Part shown: positions 22,901 through 34,983 of the stretch, piece after piece
Position numbering within the stretch: position 1 is the stretch's first letter
How the letters are laid out: every line of letters begins with the position of its first letter
Assembly: GCA_025174535.1 (NCBI GenBank)
Contig: JALBUN010000045.1
Location: forward strand, 496,001-560,000
Source: Cantharellus purpuraceus
Lineage: Eukaryota > Basidiomycota > Agaricomycetes > Cantharellales > Hydnaceae
Length of the DNA stretch: 64,000 nt
Direction: 5' to 3'
Program-made: the position numbers and the translations under genes
Notes under the pieces: generated by a model
The model's input: the letters and a program-made list of their open reading frames with translations, nothing else
What the model was told of the DNA's origin: nothing
Database searches by the model: none

Positions 22901-24100
22901 AAATCGCACACAAGGATTAATCCGATGGGACTACGTATGGCCAAAAATGCAAGAATACATTCAACACTACTGTAACTCCTGCACCACATGTATGCGCTCA
23001 AAATCACAAAGGCACAAACCCTATGGAACGCTTAAGCAACTTCCGGTCCCAGAGCAACCATGGAACTCCATCTCCATGGATTTCATAGAGAAGCTCCCCC
23101 CATTGCTTGGATATGACACCATACTCGTGATTGTCAACAGGTTCACTAAACAGTCACTATTCATTCTGACGCATGACACCAGTTCGTTCTCCCTGTATTC
23201 TCTAAACATGGAGTCCCATCACATGTCACATCTGATTGGGGCTTGGAGTTCGTGTCCTCCTTCTTCCACACACTAGGAAAGGCTCTTGACATGAAACTTC
23301 ACTTCACCTCTGGATACCATCCTGAAGGAGACAGACAAACAGAATGAATGAATCAGTCCCTGGAACAATATCTCCGAGTCTATTGTAACTATCAACAAGA
23401 CAACTGGGCTGATCTACTTCTGATCACAGAGTTTGCCTACAACAATGCTCCGAATGCGACTACTGGCATCTCTCCATTCTTTGCTAATAAAGGCTATCAC
23501 CTGAACATCTCTGTCCACCCTGAGAAAGAACTTGCCTCCACCAAAGCCTGCCAATTCGTAACCAACCTCGACCAACTACACCAACATCTCCAAGAAACCA
23601 TCTCTGATGCCCAGAAACAATATCAAGTCTCTGCAGACCGACACTGCATTCTGGCTCCAGACCTGCAAATCGGAGACAAAGTATTCATTAAGGCTGATCA
23701 CTTCTGGACCACCTGCCCATCAAAGAAACTCTCTGAGAAATACTTAGGTCCTTATGAGGTCATTGCTCGCACAGGCAGCAGGTCCTTCACCCTCCGCCTC
23801 CTGGACCACTTCTGAGCAGTTCATCCAGTCTTCCATATATCAATGCTCAAACCCGCTACTACAAATGAGATCTCCAGTTGCATGCAACCCCCCCAATCAT
23901 CATCAAAGGAGACAATGAATATGAGAAATCTGAGATCCTGGACTTGAAGATTGACTGTCAATACAAGTGCAAGCTCCAGTACTTAGTCAAATGGACTGGA
24001 TATGAAGGCACCAATGAAGAGTCTTCATGGATCTCCGTGTCCAAACTTGATCATGCATCTGAATCCATCTCCGACTTTCACTCCACTTATCCATCTTTAA
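19931..24100 (+). pseudogene. pol: pol of A2
   Basis: Protease (IDSGSTHCF, about 20,093), RT with YLDDILVYS (about 21,737), RNase H, integrase (CTTCMRS, SMDFIEKLP) and chromodomain (LQYLVKWTGYEGTNEESSW, about 23,966). G2 splits the RT at 20798-21340. Stops include TGA at 20692 and about 21,622. Several positions that are stops in A1 are CAA or CGA here, so the two copies decayed independently. Confidence 0.85.
20798..21340 (-). mobile_element. G2: MITE-like element, reverse orientation
   Basis: Flanked by CATAG on both sides. Ends read ACACTTGTTCAG and CAAGCAT, the CG-decayed forms of the G1 termini. 543 bp, AT-rich, non-coding. Confidence 0.75.
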
Positions 24101-24570
24101 GTTTGATTACTAATGCTAATTCTATTAATTCGCATCATCATTTTGTTACAAGTCACAAGGGAAATTACCAGCCTGCCCAAAAAAAACTCCGAAGGAATAT
24201 CACTCCGACTCAGTTTTCTCCGCTCTGAAATTTATAATCATTTTCATTTTTTATTTTTATACATCACGTTTCCTTTTTCCCTTCCCCTTATCTACCTCAG
24301 GCTCCATCTCCAATGCTGTCTCCAACTCATCATCACTCTCTACATCCAACACCCAATCTTTCTCATCCCCCATGTCCAAATCCTCATCCAAAGGGGCCAT
24401 GAACTTCTGCAACCGATGTAACTTGGCTGTCTGCTGACCCTCCAGAACCTCCTTCCATTTCATCATCTTCACCAAGTCCACTAGCAACCCCTCCATCCAC
24501 CGGAGGTGCTCTGACTGAAGGTTAACCAGCCAGATAAGCTGGCCCACGGTACTATTGGGTGCAGAGACGC

Positions 24571-24942
24571 TGTGAGGGCGATGCTGATGATGAGGCCACA
24601 ACAACAAGATACTCGATAAGTGAGAGCTGATAAGAGATAATGCCAGCTGGTACAGCAGATATCCTCAGTCTATACAGCTGTTTCTGATAAATACATGGGA
24701 CTTACCTGGTACAGCAGATATCCTCAGAGATCAAGCTGAGGGAATCACACTGCACCAAGGCGAGTCTTTATACTAAATGATGGAGACGGATAGGAGAACC
24801 AAGATAGGGGAATAATAGGGAGGAAGGATAGGGGAAGTGATAGGGGCAATGAAATAGGGGAGATGCACCCTGACAGGCTGTGCTGATAGGGGTGTCAAGA
24901 GAAAATACTAAAAATAGAATATGACTCATTTGAACCCTGACA
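24571..24942 (+). mobile_element. C1: 372 bp solo LTR (family C)
   Basis: TGTGAGGGCG to AACCCTGACA, flanked by GACGC on the left and GACAC on the right (5-bp duplication with a CG to CA change). Confidence 0.85.
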
Positions 24943-25149
24943 GACACACCCTGTACCTGCACTGGTTGTTGCCCCTTCCGATCCAACACCGCTACCCCTG
25001 GCTGCCACAGCACCTGTCTCTGTCCACCGCTTTTTGGTCGGACAACCTTCTGATTCTTTCTCTGCCCCTCCTTGTACCACTAGTCAGGGCTTGATGCTCT
25101 GACTCTGGGGATCAAACTTTCCATCGATCCTACACCCTCCTTTCTGACC

Positions 25150-26228
25150 TGTTTTGGAACCCGCAAAATTATGGTGTTAGGGCAAACTCTAAATCACCAC
25201 AATTCCGTGAATGAACAGCTGAGAAGAATATCAAATCCTACTGCAGCACAACTCCAGAAACGATTTAACGTTTGTACTTTGGTTACAATCCGTTGTAATG
25301 GTCAATGCAGACGATACGCAGGAAGGTAATATGTTTCTTAGCAGTAGGGAATGAATAAGACTTCCAGAGTCTAGAGTTCACGGACGCTTAGGGGTCCAGA
25401 TATTCCAAAAAGAGGGGAATGCACTTAGAGGCTAGAGGAAGTAGGTGGATGAATCCGACTGTCCAACCAGTGACACTCTGAAGCGGGTAACAGCGATGTG
25501 TGAAGTAGTCTAGCAACTGCTTCACACGAGTTCAAGATTCTAATGCTCTGCAAAGGCAGTACACACTAGTAACTTAAACAAGAGCACTAATGGCAGGACT
25601 ATCGACAGACAATCTCACCCTGTAGATTCGTAGTCACGCGAGGTAGATACTACACTCACGCCCAAAGCAGGACAATCACTACTTCGAGTGCAATCGAATA
25701 CAGTTACACAACTGTAAGCGACCCTTGAACTGGACAATCAACAGTTACTGAGATATAGAGGATGACACTGTATGTCACTCTAGTCACACTGATGTGCAAA
25801 TAATGGGGTAGAAATGGTTTCTATTGAACTCTCCACTGAAAATGGAGTCAGGAGGTGCAGTAGTTGCGAAGATATTAAGCATTTACTGGCAGTGGTGACC
25901 AGATTGAGTCGGAGATTGAAATGAGTCATGTGATCGAAAATGAGTCAGTTGTCCGGGTGACTCCGGCTGACTTTGAGGCTGCTGACATCTGCGAAGGTTT
26001 GTGGGTCCATGTGGGTCCCAAAACTTCGCCCAGCAGAACAATAAGTTTGTAGACTCATTTCTGCATGGAAAATTCCCGAAAAAATATGAAAAAATAGAGA
26101 ATATTTGAATGGCCCTGAATCAAGAGAAAGCAGCAGATATATGCTGATATTTTAAGGCCATCAAGCGAAATTGTACAGTTTCAGGACTTTAAACAAGATC
26201 TTTTTAAGGGAAAACCAGTTCCCATACA
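25150..26228 (+). mobile_element. B2: family B element, internally deleted
   Basis: TGTTTTGGAACC to TTCCCATACA with a perfect TGACC duplication on both sides. It is 1079 bp because the minisatellite region of B1 is missing. Confidence 0.85.
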
Positions 26229-27155
26229 TGACCCCAACAACGATCGCAGGACTGAAAGCGGCGAGTTGGGCCAGTAGGCCACACACACTCCATGCCCACA
26301 TCAAGTCGCATGTTATGCCAGGCCCGCCAAATGGCTCCATTGGAGCCAGAGCCTTGGGTGGTCCGCCCCTTCTTGCTGTGGCCTCCAAATGTTCCCTCTC
26401 CTCCTCCTTGTCCCTGTTCTGCTGCCACCTTCTCCATCTCACGCTTGCAAAGCTGGATCGCTGACCTAGCGACACGCAGCTCCTTCTTACGGGTCACCAA
26501 AACGCAACTCTCCGCCTTGCACCATATGACCCTCTGATCCGCCTCCCGCTTCTCCATATCAGCACTCAGGTAGGCCTTCAATGAAAAGACCATGACATCA
26601 AGATTCTTCTTGGTGGTAGCAGCATAGAGCTCTGCTCTTTTGCAGGCCTCAACCATGGCTACCCAAGCCATCTCCTCATAACAATTTGAAGTTGGATCTG
26701 GCTCCGCATCCGTCCTGACATCCACACCCGCCTCAGGCTCTGCATTTGCATCGAGCCCCATATTGGCATGGATCCACCTCCACCTCCGCCCTCTCTGCCT
26801 CCGCCACTTCATCTTCCTCAGCCGCACCCAACCCAAATAATGGCCATACCTGTGGACGTAACGGCGAGTCAACCACAGTGACAGTTGTCAGATGAGTTGT
26901 CTCCATCTGCGTAATGGAGATGATGGCGACCTCGGGGGTCCCTGTCTGTATTGGCACACTCAGACTTCCTGGGTGGCTGGTTCCCCCTGCCCCGGTCACC
27001 TCCTCCTCTACCTCCATGGCAGCTTCTAGCTCGTGTGCCTGCTCCTCCACTTCCTTCAGTCTCGCAGCCTCCATTGCGGCCGCAAGTTCCTTGACCCTGT
27101 GGGCTCTCTCGGTTTTTGCTTCCTCCTCTTTCCTTCTCCATTCCGTCTCTGCCGC

Positions 27156-28570
27156 TGACGAGCCAGGACGCATCGAGGACGCATATCGAACCACTCTGAC
27201 AGTCCAACTCCGCCAGCGTCTTTTCGTATCAACTTTTAAATAGCACCGCAACTCCCTCTCCACCTCAGTCTCTAATTCTAGCCATCGATCGTCACTCATG
27301 TTTCATCGCCATCGATCATTATCAGCCTTCTATTCACACCGATCCTTTCATCATCATTCACATGGCTTCCCATTCTATTCCCCTCTCCAACATCACTTCT
27401 AATAATGTGTCACACTGGTCTCTGGACACAGAGGACTATCAAAAATACACCGAGCTCCACGGGCATGTTAAGCCACCTCCACGTGTCAAAATACTTCCAA
27501 AACTCTTTCAACATCCAAGATCCCCACCATGTCTCTCTTATGCCATTGGCGATCCCATATTCTTTCACAATTCCGTTGAACCATATACATTCCTCGACAT
27601 TTCACCTCTATATCGTAACACGGATAGAAGAGTCAAACGTGAGGTAGAATTTCAGTCGCCATTGCCGACCTATCCTCCCACTTCAATCCGACTCAGGTTA
27701 CATCGTGTCAGGCAAAGGGACCAAATACTCTTGGAGCGGGATACCATATGGAGACGGATCACTAAGACAATAAGGAGTATTTGTTGTGGATGCTGACTGA
27801 AGTCCTCATGTGACTCAGGGTCAATTAACCTTCGGAGCCATAGGGAAGATGGTATTGGTGGACGTTTCTATTGTTCTTTTATATGACTCACCCCTGTTTC
27901 ATCTTTTAATTCATTCATACACGACTTACTCATCCTTGTTCTATTTTTGGTTCTTTTATTACTCATCACCCCCTATTCTTACAAAGATTACCCCTATCTG
28001 TCGTTTCATTTCTCCATGATTTCCCCTTTAGTAGTTCAACTTCACACGTTTCGTCAGCTGGCTTGATCAGCATTTCTTGCATCATATCACATCATTTGCT
28101 CCTCATATTGTGTCGTTGTGCCCTGGGGATTTGTATATAAAAGGGCGCTAGTTTTCGCCTTTGGAATCAATCAACAAGTTTTCAGCCAACGCTCTAAAGT
28201 CAAAGTCCACGCTCTAAGTCTACGCTCTACGCTCTACATCACAATCCATCATCTCTACACTGAGGTAAAACACCTTGGTTCAACGATCAGATTTCCCTCC
28301 GCCACCGAGAGGTTGATTCTCCTGAAACCAGCTTTCGCGTACCTCCCAACCGGGCTCCGCATTGTCATCCAGTCACAGAGCACGATCAGCCATCGGGACC
28401 AACCTTTTGCTCCCATCCTCATCCAACCACAGAGCACTATCCCACTTCCCTGTTACGTACCCCTCGCCCTGATTGATCTTTGGAGTGCTGAACAACTGCG
28501 TTACACACCATCTGTTTGCTAGGACCGTTGCACGCAGGCTTATAGGATCTATTCCTTAAGCGAACCGACA
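27156..28570 (+). mobile_element. F2: 1415 bp element, second copy
   Basis: Same ends and length as F1, flanked by CCGC on both sides. TATA box TATATAAAAGG at about 28,137. Inserted into the E-rich part of the antisense ORF, unlike F1. Confidence 0.78.
27362..27796 (+). CDS. ORF inside element F2, unknown function
   Basis: 144 codons, MASHSIPLSNITSNN to SICCGC. It differs from the F1 copy at a few residues (for example AELHG to TELHG, FQRPR to FQHPR, GNPIF to GDPIF), several of them CG-type changes. No family recognised. Confidence 0.4.
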   Translation: MASHSIPLSNITSNNVSHWSLDTEDYQKYTELHGHVKPPPRVKILPKLFQHPRSPPCLSYAIGDPIFFHNSVEPYTFLDISPLYRNTDRRVKREVEFQSPLPTYPPTSIRLRLHRVRQRDQILLERDTIWRRITKTIRSICCGC

Positions 28571-28988
28571 CCGCCTCTTTCCGCCTCTGCTCCTGCTCCT
28601 CCTTCTGTCTCCATTCTGCCTCCTCCTCCTCCTTCTGTCTCCGTTCTGCCTCCTCCTCCTCCTTCTGTCTCCGTTCTGCCTCCTCCTCCTCCTTCCGTCT
28701 CCATTCCTCCTCCTCCTCCTCCTCCTTCCGTCTCCGTTCTGCTTCCTCCTCCTCTTTCCATTTCTGCTCCTCTTCCTCTTCCTTCCATCAGGCCAAGAGC
28801 AACTGCTCAAGCTCAGCCACGCTCATGCTTGCCAAAGGGTTTGACATCCTTGAGGATAAGACCTCAATCATGCCCCTCCTTTTATATGTCTCCAGACCCC
28901 CAGTATAACTCCAACTGCACCCAACCGTCTCACCTATTCAATCCACAGATATGAGGCCTCAGGGGCTTGGCCTTAAATGGAGAGATAC

Positions 28989-29539
28989 TGTTATGACTAT
29001 ATTCATTAACGTCCAGATCCCCATCCGATCCACTCAGGTCCCCGTGCATATGAAATCTATACTCCATTTGGAAACCGCTGTCTCCATCTACCTGTCTGAT
29101 TGTCACCGCCGATTCCACCCATCCGTCTCTGGTTCCAATTGATGCATCAGCATCACCATAGGAACCCGGAGATCCGTCCCCATCGGACTCAGACATACTC
29201 ATGTAAGGCCATTGGCCTTGGAGACCCATCACCAGAGTAATTATTATTAGATTTCAAAATATGTATTTAAGTTGCCCGACTGGGGACTTCATTCCCCAGT
29301 TTGAATATTGAATCACGCCTAGCTCCTAAGTCCGATCCTAACTCTCTAAGTTGTACTCCATCTCTGAAATCTTGGACACCGGTATTAGTGAGGGTGCAGC
29401 ACATAAACTGAAGCCAAGTCCGTTCCGACCCCCATGACGTGCTCCAACTCTGACCCAACCTCCAACCCAACCTCCAACCCAACCTCCAACCCAACCTCCA
29501 GCCCAACCTCTGACCCCCAATCGGACCTAGTGCATAACA
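28989..29539 (+). repeat. 3' LTR of A2
   Basis: 551 bp, TGTTATGACT to GTGCATAACA, with four CCAACCCAACCT-type units near the end. Confidence 0.88.
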
Positions 29540-29547
29540 TGCATAAC

Positions 29548-29776
29548 AACTCTAGGCTCTGGAAGTCTTATTCATTTCTTGCTGCTAAGAAATGTATTAC
29601 TTTTCTGCATATAGTCTGCATTGACCAATACAAGGGATTGTAACCAAAGTACAAACATTAAATTGTTTCTGGAGTTGTGCCGCAGCAGGGTTTGATATTC
29701 TTCTCAGCTGTTCATTCATGGAATTGTGGTGATTTAGAGTTTGCCCTAACACCATAATTTTGTGGGTTACAAAACA
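29548..29776 (-). repeat. family B fragment, reversed
   Basis: Reverse complement of the first 230 bp of family B. Its terminus reads GTGTTTTGTAACCC in the element sense. No target duplication. Confidence 0.75.
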
Positions 29777-29855
29777 CTATGGGTGCATATATCTACCAAG
29801 AGGATAACATTCCTTAAGGGAATGCTGCATATATCAATTATACTTATATACTATG

Positions 29856-30975
29856 ATGCTTGTTCAGAAATACATCAAATATGTATATACAATCTATTTT
29901 CCTCAAATTTTACACAACACACTTCAATTCAAACTTATTTTCATATTTCAACATGACTCTCAAATTTTACACAATATACTAGATTAAAACATATTTTGAT
30001 ATTTTGGCATAATTCTCAAAAATAATTCTTTTTTTCCTGATTTAGTGGTGGCAACTCTCTTGAGGGAACATCCAAATATCATTGATTCTTTCTTATACAA
30101 TACTTGTAACATAATTTGAACTATCTTTAATCCCCACCTGGTATTTGTATATCTAAATAACCTATATAATACCAATTATATTAATACATACATTACTGTT
30201 ATATTCATATAAACAGTTATGTTCATCTCAACCAAATGTCTGATCTTTTAAAGTTTATTAAAATATAGAATTGTTACACACTAGGTCTGATTGGGGGTCA
30301 GAGATTGGGTTGGGTGTTTGGTTGGAGGTTTGGTCAGAGGTTTGGTTGGAGTCGGAGAAGGAGTTGGTTACGTTGTGGGGGTCAGAATGGACTTGGCTTC
30401 AGCTTATGTGCTGCGCCCTCACTAATACCAGTGTCCAAGATTTCGGAGATGGAGTACGACTTAGAGAGTTAGGATCGGACTTAGGAACTAGGTGTGATTC
30501 GATATTTGAACTGGGGAATGAAGTCCCCAGTTGGACAACTTAAATACATATTTGAAATCTAATAATAACTACTCTGGTGATGGGTCTCCAAGGCCAACGG
30601 CCTTACATGAGTATGTCCGAGTCCAATGGGGATGGATGTCTGGGTTCCTATGATGATGCTGATGCATCAATTGGAACCGGAGATGGATGGGCAAAATCGG
30701 TGGTGACAATCAGACAGGTAAATGGAGACGTGGTGGTTTCCAAATGGAGTATAGGTTTCATATGCGTGGGGATCTGAGTGGATTGGACGGGGATCTGGGC
30801 ATTAATGAATATAGTCATAACAAGAATATATATTTATATTTATGAAAATTTCACACATCTGAAATCTTTTAAGATATCTGAATTGTAACTCCCTGGCTTT
30901 ATGTATCATTGAAATTCTAATGTATATCTCATATACATCAGAATATTGTATACTGACATGATTCCGAACAAGTGT
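29856..30975 (+). mobile_element. G3: MITE-like element, split by a solo LTR
   Basis: ATGCTTGTTCAG to CCGAACAAGTGT, flanked by CTATG on both sides. Contains a solo family A LTR at 30272-30822. Confidence 0.78.
30272..30822 (-). repeat. solo family A LTR
   Basis: 551 bp, reversed, TGTTACACACTAGG to GTCATAACA, flanked by AGAAT on both sides. No internal sequence. Confidence 0.9.
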
Positions 30976-31003
30976 CTATGGTAAGTAAGCACCTTGGGTA
31001 CTT

Positions 31004-31138
31004 ACATATATCTATCAAGAAAGGCAGCACTCCTTAAGGGAATGCTGTAAATACTGATATTAATTACTATATATTACTCTATAGTAAGTAAGTACCTAGG
31101 GTACTTACAGACCCCTCCATTGGACCCAGTGTATAACA
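31004..31138 (-). repeat. second reversed family E LTR fragment and family A LTR tail
   Basis: 31004-31109 matches the first 110 bp of the family E LTR in reverse (ending CTAGGGTACTTACA). 31110-31138 is the end of a family A LTR (GACCC...CAGTGTATAACA). Confidence 0.65.
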
Positions 31139-31164
31139 TGGATGTGGTATGCAAGGAATTCAAG

Positions 31165-31706
31165 TGTTACATCCTGTAACACCAAGTCCAATCTTCAGAT
31201 CTCCTTCATCTCCATTCTCTGTCATCTCCACCTCTGTCAACTCCACCTCTGTCAACTCCACCTCCATCAACCCCAAACTCCATTATTGTTCTCCTTATAA
31301 GTAGTTTCTTCTTATGGGTTACAACAAATCTTCTTCTTTATTATTGCTTAGTTTAGTTCAGACTTGGGTCTGAACTCTGAACTCCTTTCCATGTTGTACT
31401 CCATATCCGTCCTATTGTCTTATTGTTTTTAGTTTCATCATTCAATTTTCCACATACTTATATGGGCTACTATCTGTCTATTACAGTAGTTCATGATCCT
31501 TGATCCAACTCTGTACTCCACACTCTGAACTATTGGACCAACGATCTGAGGGGATGCAACACACAAGTTGAAGCCAAGTCCACTCAATCTGACTCAATAG
31601 TTATTGTTTCATTCTGTCTCCAGTTGAACTGGAACAGTAAAGTCCCTTCCTCTTCTTCACTAGCAGCCATACTCTGGTTATCTCCTTTGAACTCCAGCCC
31701 TTAACA
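31165..31706 (+). mobile_element. H1: 542 bp solo LTR (family H)
   Basis: TGTTACATCCTG to CCCTTAACA, flanked by TCAAG on both sides. The reversed copy H2 is at 55406-56021. Confidence 0.85.
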
Positions 31707-31711
31707 TCAAG

Positions 31712-32554
31712 ATAGGTTGGAAATCATCAGTGGCATACACAGCTCATGTGAACAGCCTAGTCAAGAGTGAAAACAAGTTTACTCATGGCCATCCTAAGGA
31801 AGCTATGTACAGTGGACACACCTGGGGTGGTGTCAAGATTGAATTTTGGCTGATGAGATAGACTCTAAGCCAGTGAATGCTTCTAGAGTTAAAGCAAATA
31901 ATGTTACTATGGCTCCAAATGCAAAAGCCTACAGTTAGGATAGATGTATCCAAGGTAACCTGGTTATATGCAGGAATGTACCTTCGAGAATATGTTGGAG
32001 TGGCAGCATTCCAGTGATTGGCAGGGTTTAGGGACTCCAGCCAATGAGGATACTTAATTTGCAAGTCATGAAATGTAACTTGGATATAGCAAAGAGATAA
32101 ATAGTTTAGTTGTCAATGAAGTGACCTAAGAGTAAAGAGGGAGAACAATGTATGGTAATTGAACTGAGGAATTTTGATACATGTAACTGGTATTTTATAG
32201 CAGAAACCTATCCATCTCTTGGCCATAGAAGGCCCTATTGATCGCTCCCTGTGCTGTGGCCTTGGTGGCCAGCAAAGTCAACCCTTGGTCAACCTGTCCC
32301 ATTATGCCATTTGCTGGTACTGGATTGCCAAATCTGCTTGGGGGACTATATGGTAATCCAGTATGATGCAACTGAACCAGTGTTGCTAATGTCTTTACTG
32401 CTTGCAAAGTTCAGATGGGGATAAATTGCTTGGCACCTGATTCACTGAGTGAGCAGTTGTTCGCCATGGGTGCCTCTACTGAACCAATTTCAACTCTTGA
32501 CAGGTGGGGACAGTAGCAGGATCAGCATGGCCATTGCATTTCTTGTAGGTTATC
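31712..32554. other. unassigned CpG-poor repeat debris
   Basis: Almost no CG and no clear open frame. The base usage matches the decayed retroelements around it, so it is probably old transposon sequence, but no domain could be read. Confidence 0.4.
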
Positions 32555-33380
32555 ATGATAGCATTGCTGAACAAGAGAATTACACCAGTTCTTGACACAT
32601 CACCTAAGGCAGTTCTGTTTGGTGTGGTAGAGGATGTCAACATAGATGACTTGATTGACTTGGATCTTGATGTTGGGCTTCAGTTTGCATTCCTGGAGGC
32701 AGAGCAGGATGGGATGGTTGAAACCCTATGTCAGGTTCAGGAGAAATGCAAACACAATTTTGGTGGACTCATGCCTGGAGACTTGATCCTGGTCCATTAC
32801 TCCAAATTGGATAACAGTCATGAAGTGAAGTACAAGCTATCTGCTCCCTGGTTTGGACCATTCATCATTGTGTCTTGGATACAAAAGTTGTACTTAGTCC
32901 AAACACTTGCTGGTGATGTTGCAAATGGCAAGGTGCATGGGTGAAGACTCAAGCAGTTCCATCTTGCAGAAGGGATCCAGTTGACCGACTTGGTTTCAAA
33001 TCAGGCATCACTTGGGGGATGAGCTTCATTGACAGCACTAGATGGTGTGTTGGGGGAGTGGTTGGGCGACAAAAAAGGGGTGAGTGAAGGAGAGGAAGTG
33101 GAACCATTAGTGCTAAGGAGGCCCCAAAGGGCTGCGGTCGCACGGCACACTTTTATTCCACCAAGGTGAGGGGTATGGCGAGGATGAGAATGATTTTGTC
33201 TTTCTTTACACTTTCTGTGTTTCTTTTTGGGGATGTCTGTTTGCTCGAGGGCGAGCGTTATTTTTTGGGGGGTGTCGACGGAGTGGGTGCGTCAAGTTCC
33301 TTTCTGAGCGAGCCGGTTCTCCGGTCGGGATGTATTTTAATGAGAATGAAGTCGAGAGGGGCGCTCTTGGTCTTCTAAGA
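32555..33380 (+). pseudogene. integrase C-terminal tail of a second Ty3/gypsy lineage
   Basis: The frame 32555-32944 has MPGDLILVHYSKLDN, KYKLSAPWFGPFIIVSW and YLVQTLAGDVANGKVHG, the SH3-like integrase tail layout (GDLVLV...KW.GPY.I). A stop follows HG, and RLKQFHLAEGIQ continues the same frame. It is unlike the family A integrase tail. Downstream, 33150-33380 is richer in CG and contains an open stretch that may belong to the same element's 3' part. Confidence 0.6.
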
Positions 33381-33399
33381 AAGCTATCGAAGAGTTCTT

Positions 33400-33650
33400 A
33401 CACTGGACAAATCTAGAATGCCAGCGTATGCTTGGCGCTGCTAGATGATGTAGCAAAAGTATCGAGGATCGCAAAGACGCGTTGCACCATTCTTGACAAT
33501 ATATTTTCCTTTACCAATGTTCTCAAAAGGTATTCTATCAGTTTCGCGTCTGGGACAGGACGGCTTACCAGGCTAGAAGGTCGGTCAGTGGTGATGCTCT
33601 TGGGATTGAGAGATAATAGTATTCAAGCTAGTTAGAAGCATGGTTGCTGT
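33400..33650 (-). pseudogene. decayed I66 protease inhibitor paralogue (copy 2)
   Basis: The reverse strand reads SLNPKSITTDRPSSL, a GTAAGC donor, an acceptor ending GATAG, then ENIGKGKYIVKNGAT and, after a frame change, VFAILDTFATSSSS. These align with DLSPKPILSLP, ENLGDGRYFLRNRGAPT and VFAILEPFPPAEEW of the gene at 34378-34983, including the intron position. The N-terminal half is shortened and the frame is broken. Confidence 0.6.
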
Positions 33651-33699
33651 AAGAAAGGTCTCATTTTCCCCCTCCCGCATTGTTAACTCTTTCGTTCTT

Positions 33700-33905
33700 C
33701 ACTCCCGTTAGCTTCAGAAACGCCAGGTCCTTGTCGTAGATAGTATCGAAGAACACCAGCAGGACCATGAACTACACAATTGACAAGTATGTTTTCGATA
33801 CAGTGAGGTTCTCAGGCAAAGATATTCTGGCTGGAAGTTTTGTGTTGACAGAGTAATCGCCAATGAGTCGAGCTCTCGGACGTAGTTAAATCCGACAGAG
33901 GTGAT
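33700..33905 (-). pseudogene. possible third I66 inhibitor fragment
   Basis: A reverse frame reads GDYSVNTKLPARISLPENLT then VSKTYLSIV, similar in layout to the first exon of I66 inhibitors (GLYSI...PFEIADLSPKPILSLP). The ATG at 33908 is not in that frame. Weak, based on spacing and a few residues. Confidence 0.3.
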
Positions 33906-34377
33906 CATTTGCTGTTACTGAAGTTGCCGCGTTTTGAACGTTTTTGGACGGTCCCTCAAGAGTATTTGGCTCGATAGTTTTGGTCCAAAAGAAATTACTC
34001 GTCGACGAACTGATGGCAAGGTAGCGAGGTATCCATGCTCCATAGCACTAGACTTCACTGACAATCACCAAGAGTCCGCAGTGAGAGCATGCTACGCTGC
34101 TACTGGCAAGGAGGTGACTCACGCATTGTTTTTTAAAACTGAATCTGGACCGTGCATAGAGGTTAAATGTAAATGACCATCCATATCACCCAACATAGGG
34201 ACAGGAGCTATTGTTTTGCCGATCAGCGTATTCTTCAGGTATCAAACATATCAATTCGACAAAAAACAATTCATCCGTCAATCACAACATCGGAAGATAC
34301 AAGTATGATGTTTGATCTTATGACTTTCTTTCAAGAAAAAAACTTCCGTGTTGGACCTTTGTACAACTGGAACAGAT
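33906..34377. other. intergenic between I66 copies; short plus-strand ORF
   Basis: A plus-strand ORF at 33934-34176 (80 codons, from MNVFGRSLKS) is open but unrecognised. It may be chance. Confidence 0.25.
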
Positions 34378-34983
34378 CTAGTCAAGGGCCTCAATAATCC
34401 AACGCCCGTTCGCGGGATACTGGACGGGCTCAACAGGCAGTACAATCAAGGGCTTAGCTTCAACCTGAAGAGATCCCTCAGGGTATATTCTGGAGACATT
34501 CATGTGGGACACACCTGACTAAAATCGGTTGCGCTAGGGAGAATCCACGATGCAGAACCGTTATTGGTATTAATTCTGTGTGAATCCCCATCCCATCAGT
34601 CTACTAACCATGTCATGGAACTTCGACCTACAGATACTGATTGTCACCATACTGAGGCAGTTGTTGGAGGTCCCATTCCTCAGCGGGCGGAAAAGGCTCA
34701 AGGATCGCAAAGACGAGATCATCTATCACGGCAGTCGGTGCTCCACGATTCCTGAGGAAGTATCTGCCGTCGCCAAGGTTCTCGATAGTCCACTATACGA
34801 TATGATCTCAGCTTCACGTCTGTGATATGAAAGTTGATGTACCTCGATGCTGGCATTGGTGTCAGCCGGAAGACTCAGGATGGGCTTGGGACTGAGATCC
34901 GCAATCTCAAACGGTGCGCGAGAAACAAAAGGCTGACTGAAGGCGGCGGAACGAATCGAGTACAAGCCAGTTGAAACAGACAT
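34378..34983 (-). CDS. I66-family (cospin-like) serine protease inhibitor
   Basis: Beta-trefoil inhibitors of this family, known from mushrooms, block trypsin-like serine proteases and are thought to protect fruiting bodies from animals. Four exons on the minus strand: 34983-34843, 34792-34632, 34575-34515 and 34464-34378, total 450 nt, 149 residues, which is the usual family length. Signature stretches are MSVSTGLYSIRSAAF, FEIADLSPKPILSLP, EWTIENLGDGRYFL, RGAPTAVIDDLVFAILEPF, PPAEEW, SASWILPS, and VEAKPLIVLPVEPVQYP near the end. Intron phases join cleanly and no stops occur, so it looks intact. There is no signal peptide, as is usual for this cytosolic family. Two decayed relatives lie just beyond its 3' end (downstream on the minus strand), so this is a local duplication cluster. 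Whether it inhibits trypsin depends on the P1 loop residue, which I did not assign. Confidence 0.85.

Larger units (their letters stand above)
24230..28825 (-). pseudogene. antisense ORF of A2, split by C1, B2 and F2
   Basis: Pieces in coding order: MSVAELEQLLLA and E-rich repeats (28825-28571), coiled coil from KEEEAKTERAHRVKELAAAM with EVEEQAHELEAAMEVEEEV (27155-26760), EEMAWVAMVEACKRAELY and helical region to the Cys cluster (about 26,700-26,229), then SAPNSTVGQLIRLVNLQSEHL-like sequence (24570-24257). The C-terminus keeps DELETALEMEPEVDKGKGK and RKRDV, showing that the ancestral protein had a basic tail that A1 lost by a +1 shift. There is a TATA box at about 28,877. Breaks include a TGA in the E-rich part and a frameshift near 26,765. 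Confidence 0.7.
18297..29539 (+). mobile_element. A2: second full-length family A chromovirus with nested insertions
   Basis: LTRs at 18297-18781 and 28989-29539 bracket gag, pol and the antisense ORF in the same order as A1. Insertions are G2, C1, B2 and F2. The left flank is CTATG; the right flank is TGCAT followed by a reversed B fragment, so no target duplication is visible and the right boundary may have recombined. More CG sites are lost here than in A1. Confidence 0.88.
29777..31003 (-). repeat. family E LTR, reversed, split by G3
   Basis: Two pieces (29777-29855 and 30976-31003) of a reversed E LTR, joined across G3 by the duplication CTATG. In the sense direction it reads TGTAAGTACCCAAGGTGC, ..., GCAGCATTCCCTTAAGGAA, ..., ATATATGCACCCATAG. 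Confidence 0.7.
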
